From assembly GCA_024280945.1 (NCBI GenBank), contig JAMXLO010000061.1, positions 1 through 39,481 on the forward strand: 39,481 nt of DNA, in the 5' to 3' direction. Positions 1 through 8,568 of the stretch are shown piece by piece. Both the position numbers and the translations under genes were made by a program. Within the stretch, counting starts at the first letter, position 1. Each line of letters opens with the position of its first letter. Origin of the DNA: Acetobacteraceae bacterium. Its GTDB lineage: Bacteria; Pseudomonadota; Alphaproteobacteria; Acetobacterales; Acetobacteraceae. The notes beneath the pieces were generated by a model, which saw nothing but the letters and a program-made list of their open reading frames with translations, made no database searches and was not told where the DNA came from.

Positions 1-175
1 GTACCTCGAATAGGTTGCCTTTGCGGTGTTGATTATGCAGCTTCTCGACCGAGACACGGCAGCCGGTCAGTCGTCCGAAGCGATGTTCGATCTTGTCCAC
101 GTGCTTGCGCAACTCAGCCTCGATCGCCGCAGAGGGTTCCAGGTTATGAAAGGCAATCTCCAGCGGTGAATCCAT
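1..175 (-). CDS. HPF/RaiA-family ribosome hibernation protein, N-terminal part (runs off window)
   Basis: The minus strand from 175 encodes 58 residues beginning MDSPLEIAFHNLEPSAAIEA and continues past the window edge. The N-terminal beta strand (LEIAFHNLEPS), the following helix (EAELRKHVDKIEHRF) and the next strand (CRVSVEKLHNQHRKGNLFEV) match the short HPF/RaiA (sigma-54 modulation) family, which binds the 30S decoding region and silences ribosomes under stress. The start is well supported: an AGGAG ribosome-binding site sits seven bases before the ATG. The C-terminal half is missing only because the window ends. Family is confident; whether it inhibits or dimerises ribosomes cannot be told from this fragment. 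Confidence 0.82.
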   Translation of the reverse strand, partial: MDSPLEIAFHNLEPSAAIEAELRKHVDKIEHRFGRLTGCRVSVEKLHNQHRKGNLFEV

Positions 176-228
176 GGATAACTCCTGATGGTTCCAGAAC
201 GGCGGTTCGACGACGTGCCGTCGCTGGC

Positions 229-456
229 CTAAGAACTTTCCTGCGTGTGCGTGTGGTGCTGGTCGCGCTCGCCGCCACCGCCAGAGACATTACTGCTCCG
301 ACTGTTGGTTGGAGTGCCCGCTTCTGGCGGCTTTGCGCTGCCACCCTTCTTATGTCCGCTCGGTTGTCGATTATTGCCTGGATGCTTGCGGTCTTGGTGG
401 CTGCTGCCCGCGCCACCGAACCTGTCGACATTGGGATTGTCGGCTTCTCTCACCAT
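229..456 (-). CDS. Small hydrophilic, probably disordered protein (hypothetical)
   Basis: This 75-residue reading frame starts MVREADNPNVDRFGGAG and ends in GERDQHHTHTQESS. It is rich in Gly, Ser, Asn, Gln, His, Lys and Pro and has no predicted hydrophobic segment. An AGGA lies about eight bases before the ATG. It follows a similar small frame by one base and ends about 50 bases before the HPF-like gene, so the three could be co-transcribed. I recognise no family. The composition resembles small stress-linked hydrophilic proteins, but that is only an impression. It could also be a non-coding open frame. Confidence 0.35.
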   Translation of the reverse strand: MVREADNPNVDRFGGAGSSHQDRKHPGNNRQPSGHKKGGSAKPPEAGTPTNSRSSNVSGGGGERDQHHTHTQESS

Positions 457-457
457 C

Positions 458-646
458 TCACCGGTCCTGCTGATAGCCTTCATTGGTCGTATTCTGCTTG
501 ATATTCCCCTGCCGCCCCTGCTCATGCTGCTTGCGGTGCAGGCGGTTCTCCCGTTCGATCTGCTGGGATGGCCGTCTGTTCGTTTGCGTACTCCTCTCAT
601 GCGGATTCGTCTGCTCCGCAGGTTTTGGAGGTGGATGTGCCGCCAT
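458..646 (-). CDS. Small hydrophilic protein (hypothetical)
   Basis: This is a 62-residue frame beginning MAAHPPPKPAEQTNPHE and rich in Arg, Gln, Asn and Glu, with no hydrophobic stretch. A GGAG lies about ten bases before the ATG. Its stop is one base from the start of the next small frame, which suggests translational coupling if both are real. I recognise no family. The plus strand here is open too and reads as a Leu/Cys/Arg-rich product typical of a shadow frame, so the minus strand is the better candidate, but evidence is thin. Confidence 0.3.
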   Translation of the reverse strand: MAAHPPPKPAEQTNPHERSTQTNRRPSQQIERENRLHRKQHEQGRQGNIKQNTTNEGYQQDR

Positions 647-865
647 TGTTTGCTGTCTCCGCGTTGCTCATATCTGAAACCCGGAGATCCGCCGCACAGT
701 TCCCAAGGCGCCCATAGCACCGACGCAGTGCGCAGACACGGATGCCAGCACACGAATAATTTTGCTTCTTCTTCTTCAATAACTTCATCTTTGACATCAT
801 CAACCGGAACCCAAAGCTTCTTCTTCTGTTACCGCGCTACCACGTTCGCTGGCGGTAATCAGTTC
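647..865. other. Divergent intergenic region upstream of the glycan operon
   Basis: I see no gene here that I trust. The stretch separates the minus-strand stress-type genes from the plus-strand glycan operon and must carry the operon promoter. It includes a locally AT-rich pyrimidine tract near 756-790 (repeated ttc), unlike the GC-rich surroundings. A TTGACA lies near 793 but I find no matching -10 element at the right spacing, so I do not call a promoter. Confidence 0.4.
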
Positions 866-1972
866 ATGGCAGCATGTTATCTTCTGACGGGAGGCGCCGG
901 GTTCATTGGGCGGCAGCTCTGTACGGAACTGCTGGCTGCCGGCAGTCATGTTCGAGTGCTGGATAGTTTGGTCGCGCAAGTGCATGGCGACAACGAGCCA
1001 TTGTTGCCGCCGGACGTCGAATTGCTGAAGGGCGATATCCGAGACGTAGATCTGCTGGATAGCACGTTGAGCGGTGTCGACGGGGTATTCCACCTCGCGG
1101 CGGAGGTCGGCGTCGGGCAAAGCATGTACGAAATTGCACGCTACGTCGGGGGAAACGACCTTGGAACGGCCATCCTGCTCGAGCGTCTTGCTGCTCACCC
1201 AGTTTGTCGCCTCGTGGTGGCCTCGTCGATGAGCGTTTATGGCGAAGGCCTCTATTGCGACAATGCCGGCCACCTCCATGGGCGCGTCCGGCGGTCACCG
1301 AACGTCGCGGCGCCCCACTGGGATCCTGTCGCCTCCGACGGTGGGTCGCTGACCCCAATGCCAACAGATGAGTCGAAGCAGGTCGACCTGGCCTCCATCT
1401 ATGCGTTGACCAAATACGTCCAGGAGCGAAGCTGTCAGATCTTTGGTGCCACATACGGCGTGGAAGTAGTCTCTCTGCGGCTGTTCAATGTGTTTGGTCC
1501 GGGCCAGGCGCTCTCCAATCCCTATACTGGCGTCCTCGCCAATTTTGGCGCTCGCCTGTTGCACGGCCAGCAGCCTCTTGTCTTTGAAGACGGCCAGCAA
1601 AAGCGCGACTTCGTCCATGTGCGCGATGTCGCGCGCGCCTTTCGTCTGGCGATGGAGAACTCGTTCGCTGCCGGTCAGACTATCAATATTGCCTCTGGCC
1701 ACAGTTACACAATCGATCACGTGGCACGTCTGCTGGCGCAGGCAATGGACGTCCCACATCTGCAGCCGCGGATACTGAACAAGGCCCGGGCCGGTGACAT
1801 CCGCCATTGCTTCGCCGACATCGGCAAGGCGCGCGACTTGCTGGGATTCCATCCTTGCCATCTACTTGAGGACTCGCTCGATGAGCTGGTGGATTGGATC
1901 AGTGCGTCGGATGCGCACGATCGCGGCGAGGACGCCAGGCAGCAACTCGAGACGCGCGGTCTGGTCATATGA
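866..1972 (+). CDS. NAD-dependent sugar epimerase/dehydratase (extended SDR)
   Basis: A 368-residue extended short-chain dehydrogenase, probably acting on a nucleotide sugar. The Rossmann motif TGGAGFIG is at residues 8-15, an SSMSVYG strand is near 120, and the catalytic Tyr/Lys pair is Y179 and K183 (YALTK). The motif RLFNVFGPGQ and the RDFVHVRDVA segment are typical of UDP-glucose 4-epimerase and dTDP-rhamnose 4-epimerase relatives. I start at the ATG directly before the Rossmann strand; the open frame extends to 245 but that extension is Leu/Arg/Cys-rich with no homology I recognise. It opens the operon and overlaps the next gene by ATGA. Exact sugar substrate is not readable. Confidence 0.88.
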   Translation: MAACYLLTGGAGFIGRQLCTELLAAGSHVRVLDSLVAQVHGDNEPLLPPDVELLKGDIRDVDLLDSTLSGVDGVFHLAAEVGVGQSMYEIARYVGGNDLGTAILLERLAAHPVCRLVVASSMSVYGEGLYCDNAGHLHGRVRRSPNVAAPHWDPVASDGGSLTPMPTDESKQVDLASIYALTKYVQERSCQIFGATYGVEVVSLRLFNVFGPGQALSNPYTGVLANFGARLLHGQQPLVFEDGQQKRDFVHVRDVARAFRLAMENSFAAGQTINIASGHSYTIDHVARLLAQAMDVPHLQPRILNKARAGDIRHCFADIGKARDLLGFHPCHLLEDSLDELVDWISASDAHDRGEDARQQLETRGLVI

Positions 1973-3996
1973 CCGGTGTCCGTCCACCCCGAGGAACTCG
2001 GAAATTCGGCTTCGCCGAGTGGCTGCGACTTGGCGAGTATGACCGCGTCCTTGCAACGGTGACTGGCATGCAAAGGGCCGGAGCATCCTATATCCGTACG
2101 CACCTCTCGTGGGCCGAATATCATGCACCGGACGGTCAGCAGTGGTACGACTGGCTGATTCCAACGCTTGGGCGCTCCTTCGATTTGCTGCCGTGCATCC
2201 ACTACACGCCACCGTCGATCTCGCGCACCGGACGGGCGTCTGGTGCACCTCAGCGTCTCAAGGACTATGCCGATTTTGTCGATCATGTGCTGACGCGGTA
2301 CGGCGACCACTTCCGATATGTGGAACTGTGGAACGAGCCTAATAACTTGCTCGATTGGGATTGGCGCGCAGACCCAGACTGGCTGCTGTTCTGCGAGATG
2401 GTCGGTGCCGCAGCGCATTGGGTAGAGCATCGTGGATGGAAGGCGGTGCTTGGCGGTCCGTCGCCGTTCGACCCGCATTGGCTGGCTCTGATGGGGCAGC
2501 GTGGCCTGCTGGCGACCGTCTCAGCAGTCGGTTTCCATGGCTTTCCTGGTACGTGGGACAGCGAGACCGACACTTGGCGCGGCTATTGCGAGCATATCGC
2601 GGAAATGCGCGCCGTGCTCGGACAGTTTAACCGGAAGGCGCAGGTCTGGATCACCGAGGCAGGCTACTCAACCTGGCGTGGCGATGAGGCGGAGCAGGTT
2701 GAGCGGTTCCGCCAAGCGATGAGCGCCACGGCAGAGCGGCTCTACTGGTACGGCTGGCAAGATATTCCGCGAACTGTCGCAGTGCAGGAGGGCCTGTACT
2801 TCGACCCGCGGCACTATCACATGGGGGTCACCGACGCGGACGGTCGTCCCAAGCTGTTGCGACGGCTTATGGAGTCGAGCGGATCTGCGGGCCTCCAGCA
2901 GTCAACCGTGGTCAAGCTTGCAATTGCACGGCCAGCTGAGCCGATCGTCGTGTTCGGCGGTGCCGGCTTCATTGGGACCAATCTGGTGAACCGTTTGCTG
3001 AGAGATGGCGAGGACGTCATCGTCTTCGATAACCTGAGCCGACCTGGTGTGGAACGCAACTTGGACTTCCTGCGAAAGGCGCATGGCAACAGACTACACA
3101 CCGTCCTGGCCGATGTGCGCGACGCCACGGCAGTCGAAGATGCCGTACGCAGCGCCAAAGCGGTTTTCAATTTTGCGGCGCAGGTCGCGGTGACCTCCAG
3201 TCTCATCGACCCGCGACACGATTTCGCTGTCAACGCGCAGGGAACGCTGACGATCCTGGAAGCGCTGCGCCGGTTGTCACCCGAGACGCCGCTTGTCTTC
3301 GCGAGTACCAACAAGGTGTATGGCACGCTGAGCGATCTCCCGGTCGAGCAGTTGGAGGGCCGCTACGTGCCGGTAGACCAAAGACTACGTGACTTCGGCG
3401 TAGATGAGAGCCGAGCGCTCGACTTCTGCACGCCCTATGGTTGTTCCAAAGGCGCAGCGGATCAGTATGTGCTGGACTATGCAAAGTCCTTTGGGCTGAG
3501 GACGGCGGTGATGCGTATGAGCTGCATCTACGGACCGCATCAGTTCGGCACCGAGGATCAGGGGTGGGTGGCACATTTCTTAATGCGGGCGCTGCGTGGC
3601 GAGACGATCACCCTCTATGGGGATGGCGGACAGGTGCGCGACATCCTGCACGTCAACGATGCGATCGCCGCGTATCGTGCCGTGCTTGCAGCCATCGATC
3701 GCGTCAGTGGACGCGCCTTCAATCTTGGCGGTGGACCGGCGAATGCGGTGAGCCTGCGCATCCTGCTGAATGAGATCGCCGTGCTGCTTGGCCATCCTAT
3801 AGCCTATGGCTGTGAAAGCTGGCGCAGCGGTGATCAGCTCTACTTCGTGGCAGACACGCGACGGTTGACCGAGGCGGTATCCTGGCAGGCAAGCATTGGC
3901 TGGCGCGAAGGACTGCGCGATCTGGCGTGCTGGATAGGCGGCGAATTGGCGCCCGCGGAGATGTCGAATATGCGCGCGCGACGGATTCGCGCATGA
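1969..3996 (+). CDS. Fusion: clan GH-A-like glycoside hydrolase domain + NAD-dependent sugar epimerase
   Basis: A 675-residue two-domain protein. Residues 1-300 look like a TIM-barrel glycosidase of the GH39/GH5 type: WNEP at 121-124 gives the likely acid/base E123, and WITEAG at 227-232 gives the likely nucleophile E230. Residues 325-675 form an extended SDR epimerase: GGAGFIG at 330-336, DNLSRPGVERN, FASTNKVYG and catalytic Y490/K494 (PYGCSK), most like CDP-paratose/CDP-tyvelose 2-epimerases. No signal peptide is seen, so the hydrolase half is cytoplasmic. Start is the ATG of an ATGA overlap with the previous gene; a second ATGA overlap joins it to the next. The reading frame is continuous, so this is a true fusion in the sequence as given. 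Confidence 0.85.
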   Translation: MTGVRPPRGTRKFGFAEWLRLGEYDRVLATVTGMQRAGASYIRTHLSWAEYHAPDGQQWYDWLIPTLGRSFDLLPCIHYTPPSISRTGRASGAPQRLKDYADFVDHVLTRYGDHFRYVELWNEPNNLLDWDWRADPDWLLFCEMVGAAAHWVEHRGWKAVLGGPSPFDPHWLALMGQRGLLATVSAVGFHGFPGTWDSETDTWRGYCEHIAEMRAVLGQFNRKAQVWITEAGYSTWRGDEAEQVERFRQAMSATAERLYWYGWQDIPRTVAVQEGLYFDPRHYHMGVTDADGRPKLLRRLMESSGSAGLQQSTVVKLAIARPAEPIVVFGGAGFIGTNLVNRLLRDGEDVIVFDNLSRPGVERNLDFLRKAHGNRLHTVLADVRDATAVEDAVRSAKAVFNFAAQVAVTSSLIDPRHDFAVNAQGTLTILEALRRLSPETPLVFASTNKVYGTLSDLPVEQLEGRYVPVDQRLRDFGVDESRALDFCTPYGCSKGAADQYVLDYAKSFGLRTAVMRMSCIYGPHQFGTEDQGWVAHFLMRALRGETITLYGDGGQVRDILHVNDAIAAYRAVLAAIDRVSGRAFNLGGGPANAVSLRILLNEIAVLLGHPIAYGCESWRSGDQLYFVADTRRLTEAVSWQASIGWREGLRDLACWIGGELAPAEMSNMRARRIRA

Positions 3997-5282
3997 GAGT
4001 TGCGCTGGTCAACCCACCCTGGACTTTCGAGCGCAGCATATATTTTGGCTGCCGTCAGCCGCATCTGCCGCTCGAGTTGGGTTACGCAAAGGCCGCGCTG
4101 GAGCACGACGGTCATGTCGTGCTGATGCTCGACGGGCATCTGTTCGAGCGGGACGACGAGGATCTTGTTGCCGAGATCGCGGGCTTCGGTGCGGACATGA
4201 CCGTGGTGACCACGGCACCGAGTTACCTGTTCTGGCGCTGTGCACCGCCGGAGCTGGGCGTTCCCGCGCGGTTTCTGCGCGCGCTGGGCCGACGCGGTGG
4301 GCGCACAGTGGCTGTCGGACCGCATGGCTCGGTCACACCCCGCGCAACATTGCGCAAGCTCGGGGTCGATGCGGTGGTGCGCGGCGAATGCGAGGACACC
4401 GTGGCTGCGCTTGCTGCGGAGCGGGATTGGTCGCGCGTGCCGGCAATTGCCCTGACCGGTGATAGGGGCGAGCAGGGCAGTCGGCCCCCAGCAGCGAGCC
4501 CGTTCGTGGAGGCACCACCGCTGGTCTGGCCCGATGAGTGGATTGAGCGTCATAAGCACCATCATCATCGCTTCGATGAGCGCCAGTACGGTGCCGGAGC
4601 AGAGGTCGAGGCCTCGCGCGGCTGTCCCTACAATTGCAGCTTCTGCGCCAAGATTGATTACCGCGACAAGTACCGGCGACGCGAGCTTCCCCTGATCATG
4701 ACCGAAATCGACCGGCTGATCAGCCAGGGTGTCGGCTACGTCTACTTCATCGATGAGATCTTCCTGCCGCAGAAGCCGCTGCTGGAGGCTCTGGCGCAGC
4801 GGAGCATCCAGTTCGGCGTCCAGACGCGCATCGATCTTTGGAAGCCCGAGTTACTGGAACTACTTGGTGCCGCTGGCTGCGTTTCGATTGAAGCCGGCAT
4901 CGAAAGCCTGACCGAAGAAGGACGCGAGGCGCTCGCCAAGCGCTGCCGCCTGGACACAGAGGATCTTGCGCAATTGCTGTTCGAGGCACGCCGGCACGTG
5001 CCTTTCGTGCAGGCGAACCTGATCGGCATGGAGCAGGATAACGAGGCGCTGGTGGCCTATTGGCGTGACCGGCTTATGGCCGGTGGGGTCTGGGCCAATG
5101 AACCGGTCCCGCTTTATCTGTATCCGAGCTCACCAGGCTATCACGCCCGCTGGGGCGAGCCTGACGACCGCGCTTGGGAGCGCGCGCACGAGCATTATCT
5201 CGCTGCTTTCAACGCTTTCAGCGATGTGCAAGACGACCGCCCGGTGCCGCTTGCTGAGCTGGAGCGGCAATGCGGGTGTTGA
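3993..5282 (+). CDS. B12-binding-type radical SAM protein of a glycan cluster
   Basis: A 429-residue protein. The N-terminus (MRVALVNPPW, residues 1-140) resembles the cobalamin-binding Rossmann domain of B12-dependent radical SAM enzymes. The radical SAM cluster motif is CPYNCSFC (C211, C215, C218), followed by FIDEIF and EAGIES elements of the barrel. It looks like the family I know as TIGR04295, which sits in oligosaccharide clusters with CgeB-like glycosyltransferases, but I could not run the model. Such enzymes often methylate or rearrange unactivated carbons; the reaction here is unknown. A natural HHHH run occurs at 189-192. ATGA overlap upstream, 13-base overlap downstream. Confidence 0.85.
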   Translation: MRVALVNPPWTFERSIYFGCRQPHLPLELGYAKAALEHDGHVVLMLDGHLFERDDEDLVAEIAGFGADMTVVTTAPSYLFWRCAPPELGVPARFLRALGRRGGRTVAVGPHGSVTPRATLRKLGVDAVVRGECEDTVAALAAERDWSRVPAIALTGDRGEQGSRPPAASPFVEAPPLVWPDEWIERHKHHHHRFDERQYGAGAEVEASRGCPYNCSFCAKIDYRDKYRRRELPLIMTEIDRLISQGVGYVYFIDEIFLPQKPLLEALAQRSIQFGVQTRIDLWKPELLELLGAAGCVSIEAGIESLTEEGREALAKRCRLDTEDLAQLLFEARRHVPFVQANLIGMEQDNEALVAYWRDRLMAGGVWANEPVPLYLYPSSPGYHARWGEPDDRAWERAHEHYLAAFNAFSDVQDDRPVPLAELERQCGC

Positions 5283-6352
5283 TGACGATCGACGCGGTGG
5301 GCGGTGTCTGGCGCTACGGCGTTGATCTGGCTCGTGGGTTGGGAACGGGAGGCATCACTTGCCAGCTAGCCGTCTGCGGGCCGGCTCCCAGCCTGGCACA
5401 GCAACAGGAGTGCTGCGACCTGCGCAATGTGTCGCTGACCTGGACGGAACTGCCACTCGACTGGATGGTGGGAGACGCCGCCGCGCTGGATGATGCCGCG
5501 GGCACACTGGCCGCAATGGCGTGCGATTGGGGCGCCGATCTCCTGCACCTGAATCTTCCGTCGCAGGCTGCAGGCCTTCCTAACGTCATGCCAGTTGTGG
5601 TCACGGCACATTCATGCTTGGCCACATGGTGGTGTGCGGTGAAGGGCAGCGAGCTGCCGCAGGATTTGTGTTGGCAGCGGGAGGTGACCGCTCGGGGCAT
5701 ACGGCGTGCAGATGCAGTCATGGTGCCGACGGCAAGCCATGGGATGGCGATGATCGGCACGTATGGTGCGCCGAATCACCTACATATCGTCGCAAACGCG
5801 ACCACGTTGCCGGATACCGCCTGCGCAAAGCAACCGTTCGTGTTTGCCGCCGGACGTTGGTGGGACGAAGGTAAGAACGTTGCCACGATAGATGCTGTCG
5901 CGGGGTTGGTGCGCTGGCCGCTGCGTCTCGCCGGGGCACTCGAAGGCCCAAACGTGTCAACCGTAGCCCTGCATCATGCACAGGCGCTTGGACCGCTGAC
6001 ACAAGAGGCGACACGTGAACAGATGAGGGGGGCTGCGATCTTCTTCTCGCCCGCCCTGTATGAGCCCTTCGGGCTTGCAGTCCTCGAGGCGGCAGCGCAT
6101 GGCTGCGCGTTGGTCTTGTCCGATATTCCAACCTTCCGCGAGCTCTGGTCAGGCGCAGCTCTGTTCATTGCTCCTCGCTGCGCCGCCGGTTTTGCAGCCA
6201 CTATCGACCGGTTGATGAACGCCCCGTCGGAACGACAGGCGCTCGGTCAACGCGCAGCGGCGCGAGCCAGCGACTTCGCGCTCGGCCGGCAGGCGGAGCA
6301 GGTCAGGCAAGTGTATTCTATGACACTTGCAGCCGCTGTGCCCGCAGCGTAA
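5270..6352 (+). CDS. GT4-type glycosyltransferase (GT-B fold)
   Basis: A 360-residue protein starting MRVLMTIDAVGGVWRYGVDL, the usual opening of retaining GT4 glycosyltransferases that act on nucleotide-sugar donors at the cytoplasmic face. The donor-site EX7E motif is visible as EPFGLAVLE in the C-terminal domain, preceded by FFSPALY. It overlaps the radical SAM gene by 13 bases and sits six bases before the first CgeB-like gene. Its job is presumably to add one sugar to the glycan built by this operon; donor and acceptor are not readable. Confidence 0.87.
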   Translation: MRVLMTIDAVGGVWRYGVDLARGLGTGGITCQLAVCGPAPSLAQQQECCDLRNVSLTWTELPLDWMVGDAAALDDAAGTLAAMACDWGADLLHLNLPSQAAGLPNVMPVVVTAHSCLATWWCAVKGSELPQDLCWQREVTARGIRRADAVMVPTASHGMAMIGTYGAPNHLHIVANATTLPDTACAKQPFVFAAGRWWDEGKNVATIDAVAGLVRWPLRLAGALEGPNVSTVALHHAQALGPLTQEATREQMRGAAIFFSPALYEPFGLAVLEAAAHGCALVLSDIPTFRELWSGAALFIAPRCAAGFAATIDRLMNAPSERQALGQRAAARASDFALGRQAEQVRQVYSMTLAAAVPAA

Positions 6353-6358
6353 CGCGGG

Positions 6359-7477
6359 ATGCGAATCATCCTTTACACCCATTCGCTGGTCTCGGACTGG
6401 AATCATGGCAATGCGCATTTTCTCCGCGGGGTGCTGCGCGAGTTGCAGGTACGTGGTCACGATACGCTGGCGCTGGAGCCTGAAAATAGCTGGAGCCGCG
6501 GCAACCTGCTCGCAGGTCATGGTGTCGCGGCACTGACACGGTTCCACCAGTGCTTCCCCGAGCTGAAGGTGACCACGTACGGAACGGAGTTCGATCACGA
6601 GGCTGCCGTCGATGATGCCGATGTCGTGCTTGTGCACGAATGGACCGACCCGGCTCTGGTAGCACGGCTGGGATCTTACAGACGGAACGGCGGCCGCTTC
6701 ATGCTGCTGTTCCACGATACGCATCATCGAGCCATCTCCGATACGCGGGCGATCGCAGATCTGGCGCTGCAGGACTACGATGCAGTGTTGGCGTTCGGGG
6801 AAGTGTTGCGGCAGCGCTATCTGAGGCTCGGTTGGGGCCGCCAAGCCTTCACCTGGCATGAGGCGGCCGATACGCGACTGTTCAGGCCGCAAACGGCAGC
6901 GATCGAAACGGACGACCTCGTATGGATCGGCAATTGGGGCGACGGTGAGCGCGAACAGGAGCTCACCGAATTCCTGATCGAGCCGTCGCGACGGCTGCGA
7001 TTGAGCGGCACTGTCCGCGGCGTGCGCTACCCCGAACCAGCCCTGGCGGCACTGCGCCGCACGTCACTACACTACGGTGGGTGGATCGCCAATGTAGACG
7101 TACCTGCGCTGTTCGCCCGGCATCGGATGACAATCCACGTGCCGCGGCGACCCTATGTGACGGCACTTCCCGGCATTCCCACCATCCGCGTGTTCGAAGC
7201 ACTGGCCTGTGGCATTCCACTTGTTTCTGCCCCATGGCAGGACGAGGAGGGATTGTTCCGTGCAGATGATTTCATGCGTGCCGCGAATGGCGAACAGATG
7301 ACAACGCAGCTCCGCCGGCTGCAACACGATAACCAATTTGCCAACGAGCTGCGGGCACGCGGGCTGCAAACGATCTGCAGCCGCCACACTTGCGCGCACC
7401 GAGTGGATGAATTGCTGGCGATCATTGCCGCTGTGCGCCCCGGCGCCCGATCCGCATCGCATGAGGCGGCACTATGA
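6359..7477 (+). CDS. CgeB-like glycosyltransferase, copy 1 of 3
   Basis: A 372-residue protein of the CgeB/DUF3880-glycosyltransferase type. The N-terminus MRIILYTHSLVSDWNHGNAHFL is followed by a Rossmann-like acceptor domain, and the C-terminal domain carries RVFEALACGIPLVSAPW, the family's donor-domain helix. No signal peptide or membrane segment. It is the first of three tandem paralogues that share N-terminal layout (strand, S-x-x-S/N-W-N-G turn, helix with RGH/LGH/CGH). Downstream overlap is ATGA, consistent with coupled translation. Confidence 0.83.
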   Translation: MRIILYTHSLVSDWNHGNAHFLRGVLRELQVRGHDTLALEPENSWSRGNLLAGHGVAALTRFHQCFPELKVTTYGTEFDHEAAVDDADVVLVHEWTDPALVARLGSYRRNGGRFMLLFHDTHHRAISDTRAIADLALQDYDAVLAFGEVLRQRYLRLGWGRQAFTWHEAADTRLFRPQTAAIETDDLVWIGNWGDGEREQELTEFLIEPSRRLRLSGTVRGVRYPEPALAALRRTSLHYGGWIANVDVPALFARHRMTIHVPRRPYVTALPGIPTIRVFEALACGIPLVSAPWQDEEGLFRADDFMRAANGEQMTTQLRRLQHDNQFANELRARGLQTICSRHTCAHRVDELLAIIAAVRPGARSASHEAAL

Positions 7478-8568
7478 AGATCGCATTCTACGGATCGAGC
7501 CTGCTGTCATCCTACTGGAATGGTGCGGCGACCTATTATCGGGGCCTGCTGAAGGCTTTGGCCGCACTCGGTCACGAGATCAGCTTCTACGAGCCGGATA
7601 TCCTGGACCGCCAGCGTCGCCGCGACATCGCACCGCCGGATTGGTGCGAGGTGGTGGTATATCCGGCAACCGATGTCGGCCTTCGTGCCGTGGTCGCTCA
7701 GGCCTCGGGAGCCGATGTGGTGGTCAAGGCGAGCGGTGTCGGTTTTGCCGATGATTGGCTGCTGGGTGCGACCATGGCGGCGGCGCGCGAAGATGCGCTG
7801 CGCATCTGGTGGGACGTCGATGCGCCGGCGACCCTTGCCGACATCGAAGATGATGTGTCGCATCCGCTGCGCTCCACCCTGCGCAGGCTGGACCTTGTGC
7901 TGACCTATGGCGGCGGTGATCCTGTCGTCGCGGCTTATCGCGCATTGGGCGCGGTCGATTGCGTGCCGATCTACAACGCGTTGGATCCGGCGACCCACCA
8001 TCCGGTCGCCCCTGATCAGCGCTACGTTGCCGATCTGGCCTTCCTCGGCAACCGGCTTCCGGACCGGGAGGCACGCGTTGAGGAGTTTTTGCTACGACCC
8101 GCGGAGCGTCTGCCGTGGCAGCGTTTCCTGCTGGGTGGCGCTGGTTGGCACGACTGTCATTTCCCGCCCAATGTCATCAGGCTCGGCCATGTCGGCACCG
8201 AGGCGCACAACGCCTTCAACGCCACGCCCCGGGCGATCCTCAATATCAACCGCGCGAGCATGGCGGCAACAGGCTTTTCCCCGCCGACGCGCCTGTTCGA
8301 AGTGGCGGGCGCCGGTGCCTGTCTCGTCACCGATGCATGGGTTGGAATCGAGATGTTCTTGACACCCGGCAGCGAAGTGCTGCTGGCACGCGATGGCGGC
8401 GACATTGTCGAGATTATGCAGGCTCTGACATCACAGCAGGCGGTTACAATCGGTCAGGCGGGGCAGCGGCGTATCCTGGCGGAACATACATATGACCGGC
8501 GTGCCGCCGCATTGCATGCTCTGCTGCAAACTGCGCTGGCGCGGCGACGCGAGGTGCTGGCGGCATGA
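7474..8568 (+). CDS. CgeB-like glycosyltransferase, copy 2 of 3
   Basis: A 364-residue paralogue of its two neighbours. It opens MKIAFYGSSLLSSYWNGAAT and has the C-terminal RLFEVAGAGACLVTDAWVG element of CgeB-type glycosyltransferases, with INRASMAATGFSPPTR just before. The start is fixed by a four-base ATGA overlap with copy 1, and it overlaps copy 3 in the same way. Role inferred as one transfer step in glycan assembly; not readable in detail. Confidence 0.84.
   Translation: MKIAFYGSSLLSSYWNGAATYYRGLLKALAALGHEISFYEPDILDRQRRRDIAPPDWCEVVVYPATDVGLRAVVAQASGADVVVKASGVGFADDWLLGATMAAAREDALRIWWDVDAPATLADIEDDVSHPLRSTLRRLDLVLTYGGGDPVVAAYRALGAVDCVPIYNALDPATHHPVAPDQRYVADLAFLGNRLPDREARVEEFLLRPAERLPWQRFLLGGAGWHDCHFPPNVIRLGHVGTEAHNAFNATPRAILNINRASMAATGFSPPTRLFEVAGAGACLVTDAWVGIEMFLTPGSEVLLARDGGDIVEIMQALTSQQAVTIGQAGQRRILAEHTYDRRAAALHALLQTALARRREVLAA

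Noticed and set aside
245-865. N-terminal extension of the first epimerase (open frame from 245)
   Set aside because: The extension is Leu/Arg/Cys-rich without recognisable homology, and the Rossmann motif starts right after the ATG at 866 as in the family.
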